A stretch of 64,000 nt of DNA from Hymenobacter terrestris. GTDB taxonomy: Bacteria > Bacteroidota > Bacteroidia > Cytophagales > Hymenobacteraceae. The stretch is taken from NCBI RefSeq assembly GCF_013377905.1, contig NZ_JABKAV010000014.1, forward strand, positions 1 to 64,000, written 5' to 3'. A program made the position numbers and the translations under genes. The notes below the pieces were generated by a model that did no database searches, was not told the DNA's origin, and saw only the letters and a program-made list of their open reading frames with translations. Below are positions 34,194 through 42,342 of this stretch, piece by piece; the stretch's first letter is position 1, and each line of letters starts with the position of its first letter.

Positions 34194-34220
34194 AAGCCGA
34201 GTAAACGAAGCAAAAAGAGC

Positions 34221-34343
34221 AGTGTCAGGCTGAGTGTAGCCGGAGGCGAAATATCTATACTACAATAGTAACCTTGATAACAGGAATAGCACTGCGGTAG
34301 AGATGCTTCGGCTTCGCCTTTAGCTGCGCTCAGCCTGACACGG
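34221..34343. repeat. Dispersed palindromic repeat, copy 2
   Basis: GTGTCAGGCTGAGTGTAGCC at 34222-34241 is inverted as GCTGCGCTCAGCCTGACAC ending near 34341, and GAGATGCTTCGGCTTCGCC matches the corresponding arm of copy 1. The left arm is more degenerate (GCGAAATATCTATAC). It lies between the LysR gene and thrC. Confidence 0.75.
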
Positions 34344-34437
34344 TTCTAATCATTATTCCCAAATGGCATAGCCTATTCCAAGTAGCCATTTGTTTTCGGC
34401 ATATAGTGCAGGGAATTTTGCGTTCTACTCTCTGCTT

Positions 34438-35640
34438 ATGAACTCTACTACCGAATCCCTTAGCTGTCTGCACGAGCTTGAATGCTCCGTCTGCGGCCAG
34501 CCGCATTCCGCCCACCAGCTACAGCTCGTGTCGGAGTGCCACCAGATGCCGCTGGTAGCTACCTACCACCTGTCGCCGCAGCTTAGCCCGGCCGCTGGCA
34601 TCAACCAGGCCGATCCGTCTATGTGGCGCTACCGGGCGCTGCTGCCGCTGCTCGACGACAAGAACAAGGTGAGCCTGGGCGAAGGCCTGACGCCGCTGCT
34701 GCACCTGCCCACCCTCGGCGGCCGTTACGAGCTGGCCAGTCTGCTGCTTAAAGACGAAGGCCAGAACCCCACCGGCTCGTTTAAGGCCCGGGGCCTGAGC
34801 ATGGCGGTTTCCAAAGCCAAGGAATTGGGTGCTACTGGCTGTATTATTCCAACGGCCGGCAACGCGGGTGTGGCTTTGGCCGCGTACTGCGCCCGGGCTG
34901 GCCTGCGGGCCGTGGTAGCTATGCCGCGCCACACGCCCAAGGCATTTAAGGAGGAGTGCTATTGGTACGGAGCCGAAGTGCAGCTCATCGACGGCCTCAT
35001 CAACGACTGTGCCGCCTGGGTGCGCCAGCACAACGCGGACAAACAGCTGCTTGACGTGTCGACCCTGAAAGAGCCGTATCGTCTTGAAGGCAAGAAAACG
35101 ATGGGCTACGAGTTGGCCGAGCAGCTTAACTGGCAGCTGCCCGACGTGCTGCTTTACCCGGCGGGCGGCGGTACCGGCCTCATCGGTATCTGGAAGGCCT
35201 TCCGGGAAATGCAGCAGCTGGGCTGGCTGGCGCCCGATGCCAAACTGCCCCGCATGGTAGCCGTGCAGGCCGATGCCTGCCAGCCATTGGTAGCCACCTA
35301 TACGGGCAAACAGGCCAATTGCCACGCCTACGTTGGCCGCCCTTCCATTGCCAATGGCCTGGCAGTGCCTCACCCGATGGGTGAGCAGATGATGCTGCGC
35401 GTGCTGGCCGAATCCAATGGCACGGCCCTGAGCATCACCGACGAGGAAATGATGGAAGGAATGCGCGAGTTGGCCCGCCACGAAGGTATGTTCGTGGCTC
35501 CCGAAGGAGGGGCTGTTTGGATGGCTGCCCGCAAGCTGCTGGCCTCCGGCTGGATTGCCCCCGGCGAGCAAATCCTGCTGCTCAATACCGGCTCGGCTCA
35601 GAAGTATATGGACAACGTGGAGGGTCGCTGGGAAAAGTAG
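34438..35640 (+). CDS. thrC: Threonine synthase
   Basis: A 400-residue PLP enzyme converting O-phosphohomoserine to threonine. The PLP lysine is in NPTGSFKARG, the phosphate-binding loop in PAGGGTGLIGIWKAF, and the substrate region in PTAGNAGVALAAYC. A CSVCG with a following Cys/His (SECHQMP) near the N-terminus fits the zinc-ribbon-like start of many bacterial threonine synthases. I chose the ATG at 34438, as an in-frame start at 34390 adds 16 unlikely residues. No other threonine genes are nearby. Confidence 0.9.
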   Translation: MNSTTESLSCLHELECSVCGQPHSAHQLQLVSECHQMPLVATYHLSPQLSPAAGINQADPSMWRYRALLPLLDDKNKVSLGEGLTPLLHLPTLGGRYELASLLLKDEGQNPTGSFKARGLSMAVSKAKELGATGCIIPTAGNAGVALAAYCARAGLRAVVAMPRHTPKAFKEECYWYGAEVQLIDGLINDCAAWVRQHNADKQLLDVSTLKEPYRLEGKKTMGYELAEQLNWQLPDVLLYPAGGGTGLIGIWKAFREMQQLGWLAPDAKLPRMVAVQADACQPLVATYTGKQANCHAYVGRPSIANGLAVPHPMGEQMMLRVLAESNGTALSITDEEMMEGMRELARHEGMFVAPEGGAVWMAARKLLASGWIAPGEQILLLNTGSAQKYMDNVEGRWEK

Positions 35641-35645
35641 GATGG

Positions 35646-35718
35646 AGTAGCCCGGTGCATAAGAAAGCCTGCCTGTCTCGTTACGAGACAGGCAGGCTTT
35701 CTTATGCACCGGGCTACT
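35646..35718. repeat. Exact 36-base-arm palindrome after thrC
   Basis: AGTAGCCCGGTGCATAAG to GTCTCGT (35646-35681) is exactly inverted after one base (35682) as 35683-35718. It starts 5 bases after the thrC stop and contains GCCTGCCTGTCTCG. It has no T tract beyond the stem, although it could still end transcription. A perfect stem of this length is unusual. Confidence 0.85.
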
Positions 35719-36079
35719 TGCTACCACTAATTAAGGCATTTGCATACTCTGACTACGCGTTTTCCCTGCGTTGTGCAGCAATAGTTCTCTCGTCCGCACT
35801 GCCAAAGTCCTTTTGTCCATACTTCCACCGGTTAGCTGTGCTGGTCACTGACCGGCAAAGTCTCGCTGTTGCCGGACTGTTGTCCAGGATAATTCTGCCC
35901 TTTTTGGTCTACTTCATCAGTAGCGGATATAGCATGCCCTTTGAAATGAAGTGTATAAGTACGGGTTGATATAGTTTTAGTGCTGAATGTGCATTTTTTG
36001 AAAGGGGGTATTCTGATAAAATAAGAATATTTTAGTAAATATACCTTGTAAAAGAGGGGGCTTCACTGAAATACTTGTT
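35719..36079. other. AT-rich gap upstream of amt, no gene found
   Basis: About 360 bases with lower GC and no supported reading frame. A short plus-strand frame to 35969 is a continuation of a shadow through the palindrome. The end of the gap carries TATACCTTG near 36042, which may be a -7-like element for amt, but no clear -33 site was found. Confidence 0.5.
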
Positions 36080-37510
36080 ATGAACACTCATGCTGCTTCC
36101 TTCCGGTCGAGCCGCACCTTGCTATTGTTGCTGGTGCTGGTGGCACTGGCCTTCATTGCTGCTTTCGTGCGGGTGCCGCACCCGGCCGCGGCCCCCGGCT
36201 CGCTCAACGGGGCCGATGTTGCCTGGATGCTCACGGCCTCGGCCCTGGTGCTGCTGATGACGCCGGGACTGTCGTTCTTTTACGGCGGCATGGTGCGCCC
36301 CAAAAACGTCATCAGTACCATGCTCCAGAGTTTTGTGGCGCTGGGCGTGGTGTCGGTGCTGTTCTATTTCGTGGGCTTCTCTCTGTGTTATGGCAACTCC
36401 TGGCACGGGCTGATTGGTAACCCGCTCACGTTTGCCCTGCTGCGCGACGTGGGCACGGCCCCCAACCCGGTCTTTGCGGCTGGCATTCCATTCGTGCTCT
36501 TCTTCGCCTTTCAGCTTAAGTTCGCCATCATTACGCCGGCCCTCATAACCGGCTCGTTTGCCGAGCGGGTGCGCTTTAAGGGCTACTTAGCCTTTATGGT
36601 GCTGTTCAGCTTGCTAATATATTGCCCGCTGGCACACTGGACCTGGCACCCGGAGGGCTTTTTGCGGCAGTGGGGTGTACTGGATTTCGCGGGTGGTACG
36701 GTGGTGCATATTTCGGCCGGTGTGGCGGCGCTGGCCGGGGCGCTGGTACTTGGGCAACGCTCGGCCAGCCTCCGAACCTCCTCCTTTTCGACGCCCAACG
36801 TGCCCTACGTGCTGCTGGGCACGGGTTTGCTGTGGTTTGGCTGGTTCGGGTTCAATGCCGGCTCGGCGCTGGGAGCCAACGAGCTGGCGGCCCTTTCGTT
36901 TGTGAACACCAACTTGGCCTCGGCCGCTGCCCTGCTGGCCTGGGTGCTGGTGGAAGTGGTGCGTGGGGGCAAGCCTACCGCTGTGGGGGCCTGCACCGGG
37001 GCCGTGGTGGGCCTGGTGGCCATCACGCCCGCCGCCGGCTACGTCGATTACGGCCAGAGCATCCTGTTCGGGGTCCTGGCTGCCCTCATCAGCCACGCCG
37101 CCGTGCACTGGAAAAATGCCCGCACTACCATCGACGATACGCTCGACGTATTTCCCTGCCACGGCCTGGGCGGCATCGTGGGCATGTTGCTCACGGGCAT
37201 CTTCGCCGACAAAGTGGGCCTCATTTACGGTTCGGTCACTACGTTCGGCTACCACGTGCTGGGGCTGGGCATCGTGGTAGGCTACTCCTTCGGCGGCTCC
37301 TGGCTCCTACTCAAGCTCACCGACCGGCTCGTGGGCCTGCGCGTGCAACTGCCCGAGGAAGAACTGGGCCTCGACCTAAGCCAGCATGAAGAATCAACCT
37401 ACCACACCGACGAGGAGTTTGAGCGCACCTATCGCCGTGCTGTGCCGCCGATTATAGAAGGCCAGCAAGCAAACAGTGCAGCAGTCAGCAATTATCGAAG
37501 CCCAGCTTGA
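36080..37510 (+). CDS. amt: Ammonium transporter (Amt/MEP/Rh family)
   Basis: A 476-residue membrane channel importing ammonium. It has about 11 helices with NGADVAWMLTASALVLLMTPGL and FFYGGMVRPKNVISTM at the start, HISAGVAALAGAL, and the conserved FPCHGLGGIVGM with the paired-histidine position. A short cytoplasmic tail (EESTYHTDEEFERTYRRAVPP) follows. No PII gene is adjacent in the window. The gene ends 2 bases from the convergent DUF167 gene. Confidence 0.95.
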   Translation: MNTHAASFRSSRTLLLLLVLVALAFIAAFVRVPHPAAAPGSLNGADVAWMLTASALVLLMTPGLSFFYGGMVRPKNVISTMLQSFVALGVVSVLFYFVGFSLCYGNSWHGLIGNPLTFALLRDVGTAPNPVFAAGIPFVLFFAFQLKFAIITPALITGSFAERVRFKGYLAFMVLFSLLIYCPLAHWTWHPEGFLRQWGVLDFAGGTVVHISAGVAALAGALVLGQRSASLRTSSFSTPNVPYVLLGTGLLWFGWFGFNAGSALGANELAALSFVNTNLASAAALLAWVLVEVVRGGKPTAVGACTGAVVGLVAITPAAGYVDYGQSILFGVLAALISHAAVHWKNARTTIDDTLDVFPCHGLGGIVGMLLTGIFADKVGLIYGSVTTFGYHVLGLGIVVGYSFGGSWLLLKLTDRLVGLRVQLPEEELGLDLSQHEESTYHTDEEFERTYRRAVPPIIEGQQANSAAVSNYRSPA

Positions 37511-37511
37511 G

Positions 37512-37793
37512 CTACGGCAATTGCCGACTGCTGCACTTCGCTAATACAGCCTGAAAAATTGCCTCCGAAAGGCCCCCGATTTCCACCTTCTTGAAGGGCG
37601 CAGTGTGGCCGCTGAGCAGCGTAAGGCTGGATTTGCTTACGCCGAACACTTCCGCCAGATAAGCCAGCAGGCAAGCATTGGCTTTGCCATCCTGGGCCGG
37701 GGCGTGCAGCCGTACCGTAACGGTGCCGTCGAGAGCAACTGCCAACTGGTTATGGCGGGCGTTAGGCTTGGCTTTCAGATACAGAATGGGCAA
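37512..37793 (-). CDS. DUF167 (YggU) family protein
   Basis: A 93-residue small alpha/beta protein of the YggU/DUF167 family: VKAKPNARHNQL-like start, RLHAPAQDGKANACLLAYLAEVFGVSKSSLTLLSG and FKKVEI. It starts with TTG at 37793, three bases after the stop codon of the upstream TM2-like gene, so the two are probably translationally coupled. The function is unknown. Confidence 0.9.
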   Translation of the reverse strand: MPILYLKAKPNARHNQLAVALDGTVTVRLHAPAQDGKANACLLAYLAEVFGVSKSSLTLLSGHTAPFKKVEIGGLSEAIFQAVLAKCSSRQLP

Positions 37794-37796
37794 GAC

Positions 37797-37997
37797 TCAG
37801 GCAGGCGAGTTGTAAGCGTCGTACACGTTCCAGGCCCAGATGAGGAAGGGCACGATGAGCGTCCAGGACAGCAGAAAGCCAATGGTGCCGCCAACAGCCC
37901 AAATCAGAAAGGCCTTTAGAAACTGTCCCTTGATGAGTTGGCCCAGGCCGGGTACAAAGATGGAAGCCAATGCGGGTAAGCCATATGTCTGGTTCAT
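37797..37997 (-). CDS. Small two-helix membrane protein
   Basis: A 66-residue protein from ATG 37997 with PALASIFVPGLGQLIKGQFLKAFLIW and a second helix (FLLSWTLIVPFLIWAW). The PG-x-G-Q motif is typical of TM2-domain proteins. Its role is unknown. The frame could extend to 38051, but the shorter start fits the family. It is directly upstream of the DUF167 gene. Confidence 0.75.
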   Translation of the reverse strand: MNQTYGLPALASIFVPGLGQLIKGQFLKAFLIWAVGGTIGFLLSWTLIVPFLIWAWNVYDAYNSPA

Positions 37998-38076
37998 AGA
38001 GAGGAGTGAGGGAGTGAATGGTGATAGGGAGAAGGGAGAACGAGGAAGCAATATGCATCAAAGCGGCCTGCTTTTG

Positions 38077-38844
38077 CTAGGTGGCTGGCTGCTCAATATC
38101 CCCTTCACGCTTTCCCCCTGGAACCCGCGCCTGACCGAAGGGGCAGCGCTCCAGTAGTGTGCAACGACCGCAGGCGGGCGTGTGAAAGTAGCAGCATTTC
38201 TGGCCATGAAACATGAACACCTCGTGGTGGTCGTACACCTGCTGGGCGTCCCAGTCGGAGGGCAGCAGGGCCGCCAGTTGCTTGTGGGCCGCTGCCTCGC
38301 CCACTTTAGGACCGATAAGGCCCAGGCGCTGGGCCACGCGGTGGTGGTGGCTATCAACGGGCATGGCGGGGCGGCGCAAGGTGCTGAACAGCAACACGGC
38401 GGCGCTGGTTTTGGGGCCCACGCCGGGCAGCTTCTCCAGCCAGGCCCGCGCTTCCGGAATAGGCAAATCGGCCAGAAACGCCAGGTCGCAAGGGCCGCCG
38501 GCGCAACGCTGGCCCACTTCGCGCAGAATCTGCTGGAGCCGCGGGGCCTTCTGCTCGGGCCAGGTGCAGGGGCTAATGGCGGCTTCGACTTCGGCCGTGG
38601 GTGCATCGCGCACCTCATCCCAGCTCGGAAAGCGGGCCCGTAACTGCTGGTAGGCCCGGTGCGAATCCTGGTTGCGGGTGCGGTGGGAGAGCAGCGAACT
38701 GATAAGCTCGCTGAGTGGGTCTTTGGTGGCAAAAAATGCTACCGGACAGCTGTATTCGGTGCAAAGTTTCGCGTGGGCCCATAAGGCCAGTTCCTGGCGT
38801 TCGGCCCGCGCAGAATCAGTAGCAGAAGCAGGGGATATTTTCAC
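38077..38844 (-). CDS. nth: Endonuclease III-like DNA glycosylase/AP lyase
   Basis: A 255-residue HhH-GPD enzyme that removes oxidised pyrimidines and nicks the DNA. The hairpin motif KLPGVGPKTSAAVL carries the catalytic lysine, DSHHHRVAQRLGL holds the catalytic aspartate, and a C-x6-C-x2-C-x5-C iron-sulfur cluster is complete near the C-terminus. The N-terminus is slightly longer than in E. coli Nth. It lies alone, opposite in strand to its left neighbour repeat. Confidence 0.9.
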   Translation of the reverse strand: MKISPASATDSARAERQELALWAHAKLCTEYSCPVAFFATKDPLSELISSLLSHRTRNQDSHRAYQQLRARFPSWDEVRDAPTAEVEAAISPCTWPEQKAPRLQQILREVGQRCAGGPCDLAFLADLPIPEARAWLEKLPGVGPKTSAAVLLFSTLRRPAMPVDSHHHRVAQRLGLIGPKVGEAAAHKQLAALLPSDWDAQQVYDHHEVFMFHGQKCCYFHTPACGRCTLLERCPFGQARVPGGKREGDIEQPAT

Positions 38845-38900
38845 CCGCTCTCCTACGTAGGCTTGTGTTGGTAGTTACTAGTGATGAGTTGGTAGTTGCT

Positions 38901-39013
38901 ATGCTGAGCGAAGCGGAGCGTAGTCGAAGTATCTCTACTGCAATCCTAATCCTAATGCAGGGTTTACCGCTGCGGGAGAGATGCTTCGACTACGCTCCGC
39001 TTCGCTCAGCATG
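38901..39013. repeat. Dispersed palindromic repeat, copy 3
   Basis: ATGCTGAGCGAAGCGGAGCG continues into GTAGTCGAAGTATCTCTAC, and the inverse ends with CTCCGCTTCGCTCAGCAT at 39012. Both arms pair over about 40 bases with a single G/A difference. It lies between nth and a hypothetical gene. Confidence 0.85.
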
Positions 39014-39031
39014 ACGTTCATTCCCAAGTCT

Positions 39032-39907
39032 CTACCGGCCGGTATTGTACAAAAGCACGGCCTGCTTAACGTTGTTCTGCGACTTGCCCCCGATAGCCAG
39101 CGGCACAATGGCCAGCGGAATGGCCGCATACATCAGCGGCGACACCGAGAAGCCGTTGCTGCCGCCCAAGCTCGAGAGTACGCCCGCCAGTAGCAGGCCG
39201 CCCGCGCCCACGTAGCTAAGCGTTGTGAAAGTTTGGTAGCGGCGGGCACTGGCCAGCAGTTGCTGGGCACCGGCGTTGTCGGTGGTAGCCAGCTGCAGGT
39301 TGCGGATGCTCAGGTCCTCAATCGGGCCGTTGTCTTTGCTGAAATACTCGTTGCGCACCGTGCGGTAACCGCCAAAACCACCTAAGCCGCCGTAAGGGTT
39401 GTACCCGTAAGGGCTGTAGCCGCCGGGGCCGATGCCGTTGTTGCTGTACTGCTGTTGCGTGATGGAATACAGGCTGATGCGGCCCACCCGGTCGCGGCGC
39501 AGAGTGCTTTCGCGCTTGCTACGGCCGGGCAGGGTGGTGCGCACGTAAAACCCGCTCTGGTCTTCGTAGTAGCGCACATCGTTCAGGTCGAGCTTCTGCT
39601 GACCATCAACCAGCAGAAAAGTGCGCCCGAACACCGGACTGCGAACTTCCACGTCGTAGCCGCGCAGCACCTGTCCCGATTTCAGCCCTACGCTATAGCT
39701 GGTGGTGTTGGCGGGCGGCAGCGGAGCCTGGCGTGGGTCGGGGGCCGGCGCAATGGGGGCCGGGGCCAGTACTGGCGGGGCTGCGGGGCGGGTGGTATCG
39801 GGTGGGGTAGGAGCGGGTGTTGTGTTCAACTCGCGGGGCGTTTGCTGGGCCAGCGCAGGTTGTACAAAGGCGCTTAGCGCCAACAAAGGGAGAAATCGAA
39901 GCAGCAT
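39032..39907 (-). CDS. Hypothetical exported protein with proline-rich linker
   Basis: A 291-residue protein. It begins with a signal peptide (MLLRFLPLLALSAFVQPALAQ) and a long Pro/Thr/Ala linker (residues 24-65). A beta-rich domain follows (SVGLKSGQVLRGYDVEVRSPVFG, QKLDLNDVRYYED), with a Gly/Tyr-rich stretch (GGYSPYGYNPYGG), then two or three hydrophobic segments near the C-terminus. The family is not recognised. A surface or envelope role is inferred from the signal and linker. The longer frame to 40018 is rejected because it hides the signal peptide. Confidence 0.6.
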   Translation of the reverse strand: MLLRFLPLLALSAFVQPALAQQTPRELNTTPAPTPPDTTRPAAPPVLAPAPIAPAPDPRQAPLPPANTTSYSVGLKSGQVLRGYDVEVRSPVFGRTFLLVDGQQKLDLNDVRYYEDQSGFYVRTTLPGRSKRESTLRRDRVGRISLYSITQQQYSNNGIGPGGYSPYGYNPYGGLGGFGGYRTVRNEYFSKDNGPIEDLSIRNLQLATTDNAGAQQLLASARRYQTFTTLSYVGAGGLLLAGVLSSLGGSNGFSVSPLMYAAIPLAIVPLAIGGKSQNNVKQAVLLYNTGR

Positions 39908-40081
39908 AAGAGCAAATAACGTAGAAAGCCCGAAAATACGGATAGTGCCTCGTACTATCCTCCCAACAGAGCCACCTGTCAAGCATCGGCCCTGCAGGCA
40001 GCTACCTGCTATATTCATGCCGGGTTGCCCGCTGTGCGGAGCCCGTTGCGTGGCTTGGGCGGCCCCGACGGGCGGTGTGCC

Positions 40082-40089
40082 TATCTTTG
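40082..40089 (+). promoter_or_regulatory. Predicted -7 element for the methyltransferase gene
   Basis: TATCTTTG, an exact TAnnTTTG match, lies 39 bases before the start codon. A TTG 24 bases upstream is somewhat far for a -33 element. Confidence 0.45.
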
Positions 40090-40128
40090 GCCCCGCCCGG
40101 CGCGTTCTGCCGGCTGCTTTGCCTGCTT

Positions 40129-40938
40129 ATGTTTGCTTCCGACGCCATTACTTCGCCCCAAAACCCGCGCATCAAAAACCTGCTGCGACTCCAGCAAAAA
40201 TCAGCTGAGCGCCGCAGTCAGGGCCTCACCATCATCGAGGGGCTGCGCGAGCTGACCATTGCCCGGGCCAATGGCGTGCAGGTGCCCACCGTGTTTGTGT
40301 GCGCCGAACTGGCCGGCCCGGCTCACGAAGCCGAACTACAGGCCCTGTTTGCCGGCTCCGATACCGAGTGGGTGTCCGTGTCGAAGGCTGTGTTTGGGAA
40401 AGTGGCCTACCGCGAAGGCTCCGACGGAGTGCTGGCCCTGGCCCGCCCGCCCCACCACACCCTCGAAAGCCTCGTGCTGCCCCAAAACCCACTGCTGCTG
40501 GTACTCGAAGCCGTAGAAAAACCCGGCAACCTGGGGGCCATCCTGCGCACCGCCGACGCCGCCCGGGCCACGGCCGTCATCGTCTGCGACCCGCGCACCG
40601 ACCTGTTCAACCCCAACGCCATCCGCAGCAGCATCGGCTGCTCGTTCACGGTTCCCACCGTGGCCACTTCGCGCCCCGAGCTGCTGGCCTGGTGCGCCGC
40701 CCACGGTATCCATACCTACGCCGCTGCCCTCACCGAGCGGGCCGTGCCTTACACCACCTGCGACTTCCGGGGCCCCACGGCCCTGGTGATGGGCACCGAA
40801 GCCGATGGACTCACCCCCGAGCTCATGCAGGCCTGCGACCAAACCATCATCATCCCGATGCAGGGCTACATCGATTCGCTCAACGTGAGCACCGCCACGG
40901 CCATTCTCACGTTTGAAGCCGTGCGCCAGCGGATGTAG
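40129..40938 (+). CDS. TrmH/SpoU-family RNA 2'-O-methyltransferase
   Basis: A 269-residue SPOUT enzyme with an N-terminal RNA-binding domain (MFASDAITSPQNPRIKNLL) and a C-terminal knotted domain. The three SpoU motifs are present: EAVEKPGNLGAILRTADA, VMGTEADGL and IPMQGYIDSLNVSTATAI. It methylates a ribose of rRNA or tRNA; the target is not predictable. The ATG at 40129 (MFAS) is chosen since the longer frame starts before the -7 element at 40082. Confidence 0.9.
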   Translation: MFASDAITSPQNPRIKNLLRLQQKSAERRSQGLTIIEGLRELTIARANGVQVPTVFVCAELAGPAHEAELQALFAGSDTEWVSVSKAVFGKVAYREGSDGVLALARPPHHTLESLVLPQNPLLLVLEAVEKPGNLGAILRTADAARATAVIVCDPRTDLFNPNAIRSSIGCSFTVPTVATSRPELLAWCAAHGIHTYAAALTERAVPYTTCDFRGPTALVMGTEADGLTPELMQACDQTIIIPMQGYIDSLNVSTATAILTFEAVRQRM

Positions 40939-40988
40939 TCGCCCACGGCTGGATGTGCCGCCCGCCAAATCATCCGGCCGTGGGCGAC
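40938..40988 (+). terminator. Hairpin after the methyltransferase gene
   Basis: GTCGCCCACGGCTGGATG (40938-40955) is inverted with one mismatch at 40971-40988. It starts at the stop codon. No T tract follows, so termination is uncertain. Confidence 0.5.
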
Positions 40989-41134
40989 CATAATGTTGTA
41001 AGCGACTTAGGCACCAGTAGTACCTCTCCGATATTTCACGCCCAATGAGAGCCTTGTGGCCCAACACGGCGTTTGGTGCCGTCAGCTAGGCCGCTGGCGT
41101 GTTTTCGGCTTCCTATCTTTTCACTCAAGAAAAT

Positions 41135-41413
41135 ATGACCGTCGAACACCGCAATTTCCTCGTGCATGGCCACGTGCAGGGTGTATTCTTCCGCCAAAGC
41201 ACCCAGCAGCAGGCCCGCCGCCTGGGCCTCACCGGCTACGCCCGCAACAACCCCGACGGCACCGTCAGCATTGAGGCCGAAGGTCCGGCTGAGGCGCTGG
41301 ACGCGCTGGAATGCTGGTGCCGACAGGGTGGTGCGCCTGCCGCCCGCGTGGACAAGGTGGAGGTAACAGCCGGTGAGGTCCAGGGCTACGCGCAGTTTCA
41401 GGTGCGCCATTAG
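41135..41413 (+). CDS. acyP: Acylphosphatase
   Basis: A 92-residue acylphosphatase hydrolysing acyl phosphates. The catalytic Arg20 is in HGHVQGVFFRQ and the Asn38 in GYARNNPDG, as in the family. The length is normal. It starts at ATG 41135; a longer frame to 41099 overlaps promoter sequence. A TATCTTTT lies 14 bases upstream. Confidence 0.92.
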   Translation: MTVEHRNFLVHGHVQGVFFRQSTQQQARRLGLTGYARNNPDGTVSIEAEGPAEALDALECWCRQGGAPAARVDKVEVTAGEVQGYAQFQVRH

Positions 41414-41423
41414 CCAGCCCGGG

Positions 41424-42170
41424 TTACACGCGCTGCAGGCTCTGTACGGTCACATCGAGCGGCTCGGCGGCGTAGAGCAGGGGCGGGCCCACCGGTGTAG
41501 GGAAGCCGTGGCTTTCGAGCAGCGTCGAGTTCCACTCCTGCAACGTGGCCTCGTGTAGCTGCCAGGGTTCGTGCCAGAGCTGCCCGCGCCACAGATGCGG
41601 CCCGTGGTGGCCGGCTCGCACATCAGGGCCGGCCGTGTACAACTGGTAGCGTTCCGTAAGAAAATGGGCCAACGTACCCGGCCGGGCTACGGGCAGGGCC
41701 GCTCCCGGTGTCCAGGTGGCGGCGAAAGTGGCGGCGGCGGCTCCCCGGTGCGTGCGCTCGGCGACGGCCCGTAGCTGGCCGTTGGTTTTACTGAGGGTCA
41801 TGCGGGCGTGCAGGTAGGGCAGGTGGAACAGTGTGCGGGCCGCCCATACCCCCAGCGGCTGGGTGGCATCGAGCGAAATGAACCACACGCCCGGGACCCC
41901 GTCGAGGCGGGCATAGGTGCGCACGTTCAACTCGTGCAACGCACTCAGGCCCGGCACCGCCGGTAACCCCAACGGGCGGATGTGGCTCATCGTGAAGGGC
42001 ACCACGCCCAGCCAGGCTTGACCCTCGAATAAATCCAGCTCCAGCCGGTCCGGCAGGTAAGGCCGCAGAATTTCGGGCGCCACCGGCCAATGCGCAAACA
42101 GCAGGTTGCTCCAGCGCTGCCGCATCAGCGGCAGGCGGCGGTTGCGAGGAGATACGGAAGTAAATGCCAT
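41424..42170 (-). CDS. DUF2071 (YqjF-like) protein
   Basis: A 248-residue DUF2071 protein. It starts with WSNLLFAHWPVAPEILRPYLP, has DLFEGQAWLGVVPFTMSHIRP and ends with FHLPYLHARMTL and PLLYAAEPLDVTVQSL. The family is of unknown function. It converges with the acylphosphatase gene, 10 bases apart. Confidence 0.85.
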   Translation of the reverse strand: MAFTSVSPRNRRLPLMRQRWSNLLFAHWPVAPEILRPYLPDRLELDLFEGQAWLGVVPFTMSHIRPLGLPAVPGLSALHELNVRTYARLDGVPGVWFISLDATQPLGVWAARTLFHLPYLHARMTLSKTNGQLRAVAERTHRGAAAATFAATWTPGAALPVARPGTLAHFLTERYQLYTAGPDVRAGHHGPHLWRGQLWHEPWQLHEATLQEWNSTLLESHGFPTPVGPPLLYAAEPLDVTVQSLQRV

Positions 42171-42342
42171 GGATAACAGGGGTACAGGCCCGTTGGCCGT
42201 TGCGGGACCGGGGTACTACAACAAGTAAACTGCCCGGTTTGCCCGCCCGTCGAACAACAACTGGCATATGGCGTAGATTGGATCTTACCGCAGCTGGAGA
42301 AGATAGTTGGCCCCGTTGCCGCTAAAGTGGGATATTGCGGCA

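Noticed and set aside
34519..35727. Long minus-strand frame opposite thrC
   Set aside because: Antisense shadow; it also runs through the palindrome after thrC. The thrC reading has clear PLP motifs.
35517..35969. Possible gene after thrC on the plus strand
   Set aside because: It starts inside thrC in another frame, passes through the palindrome and ends in AT-rich sequence without conserved features.
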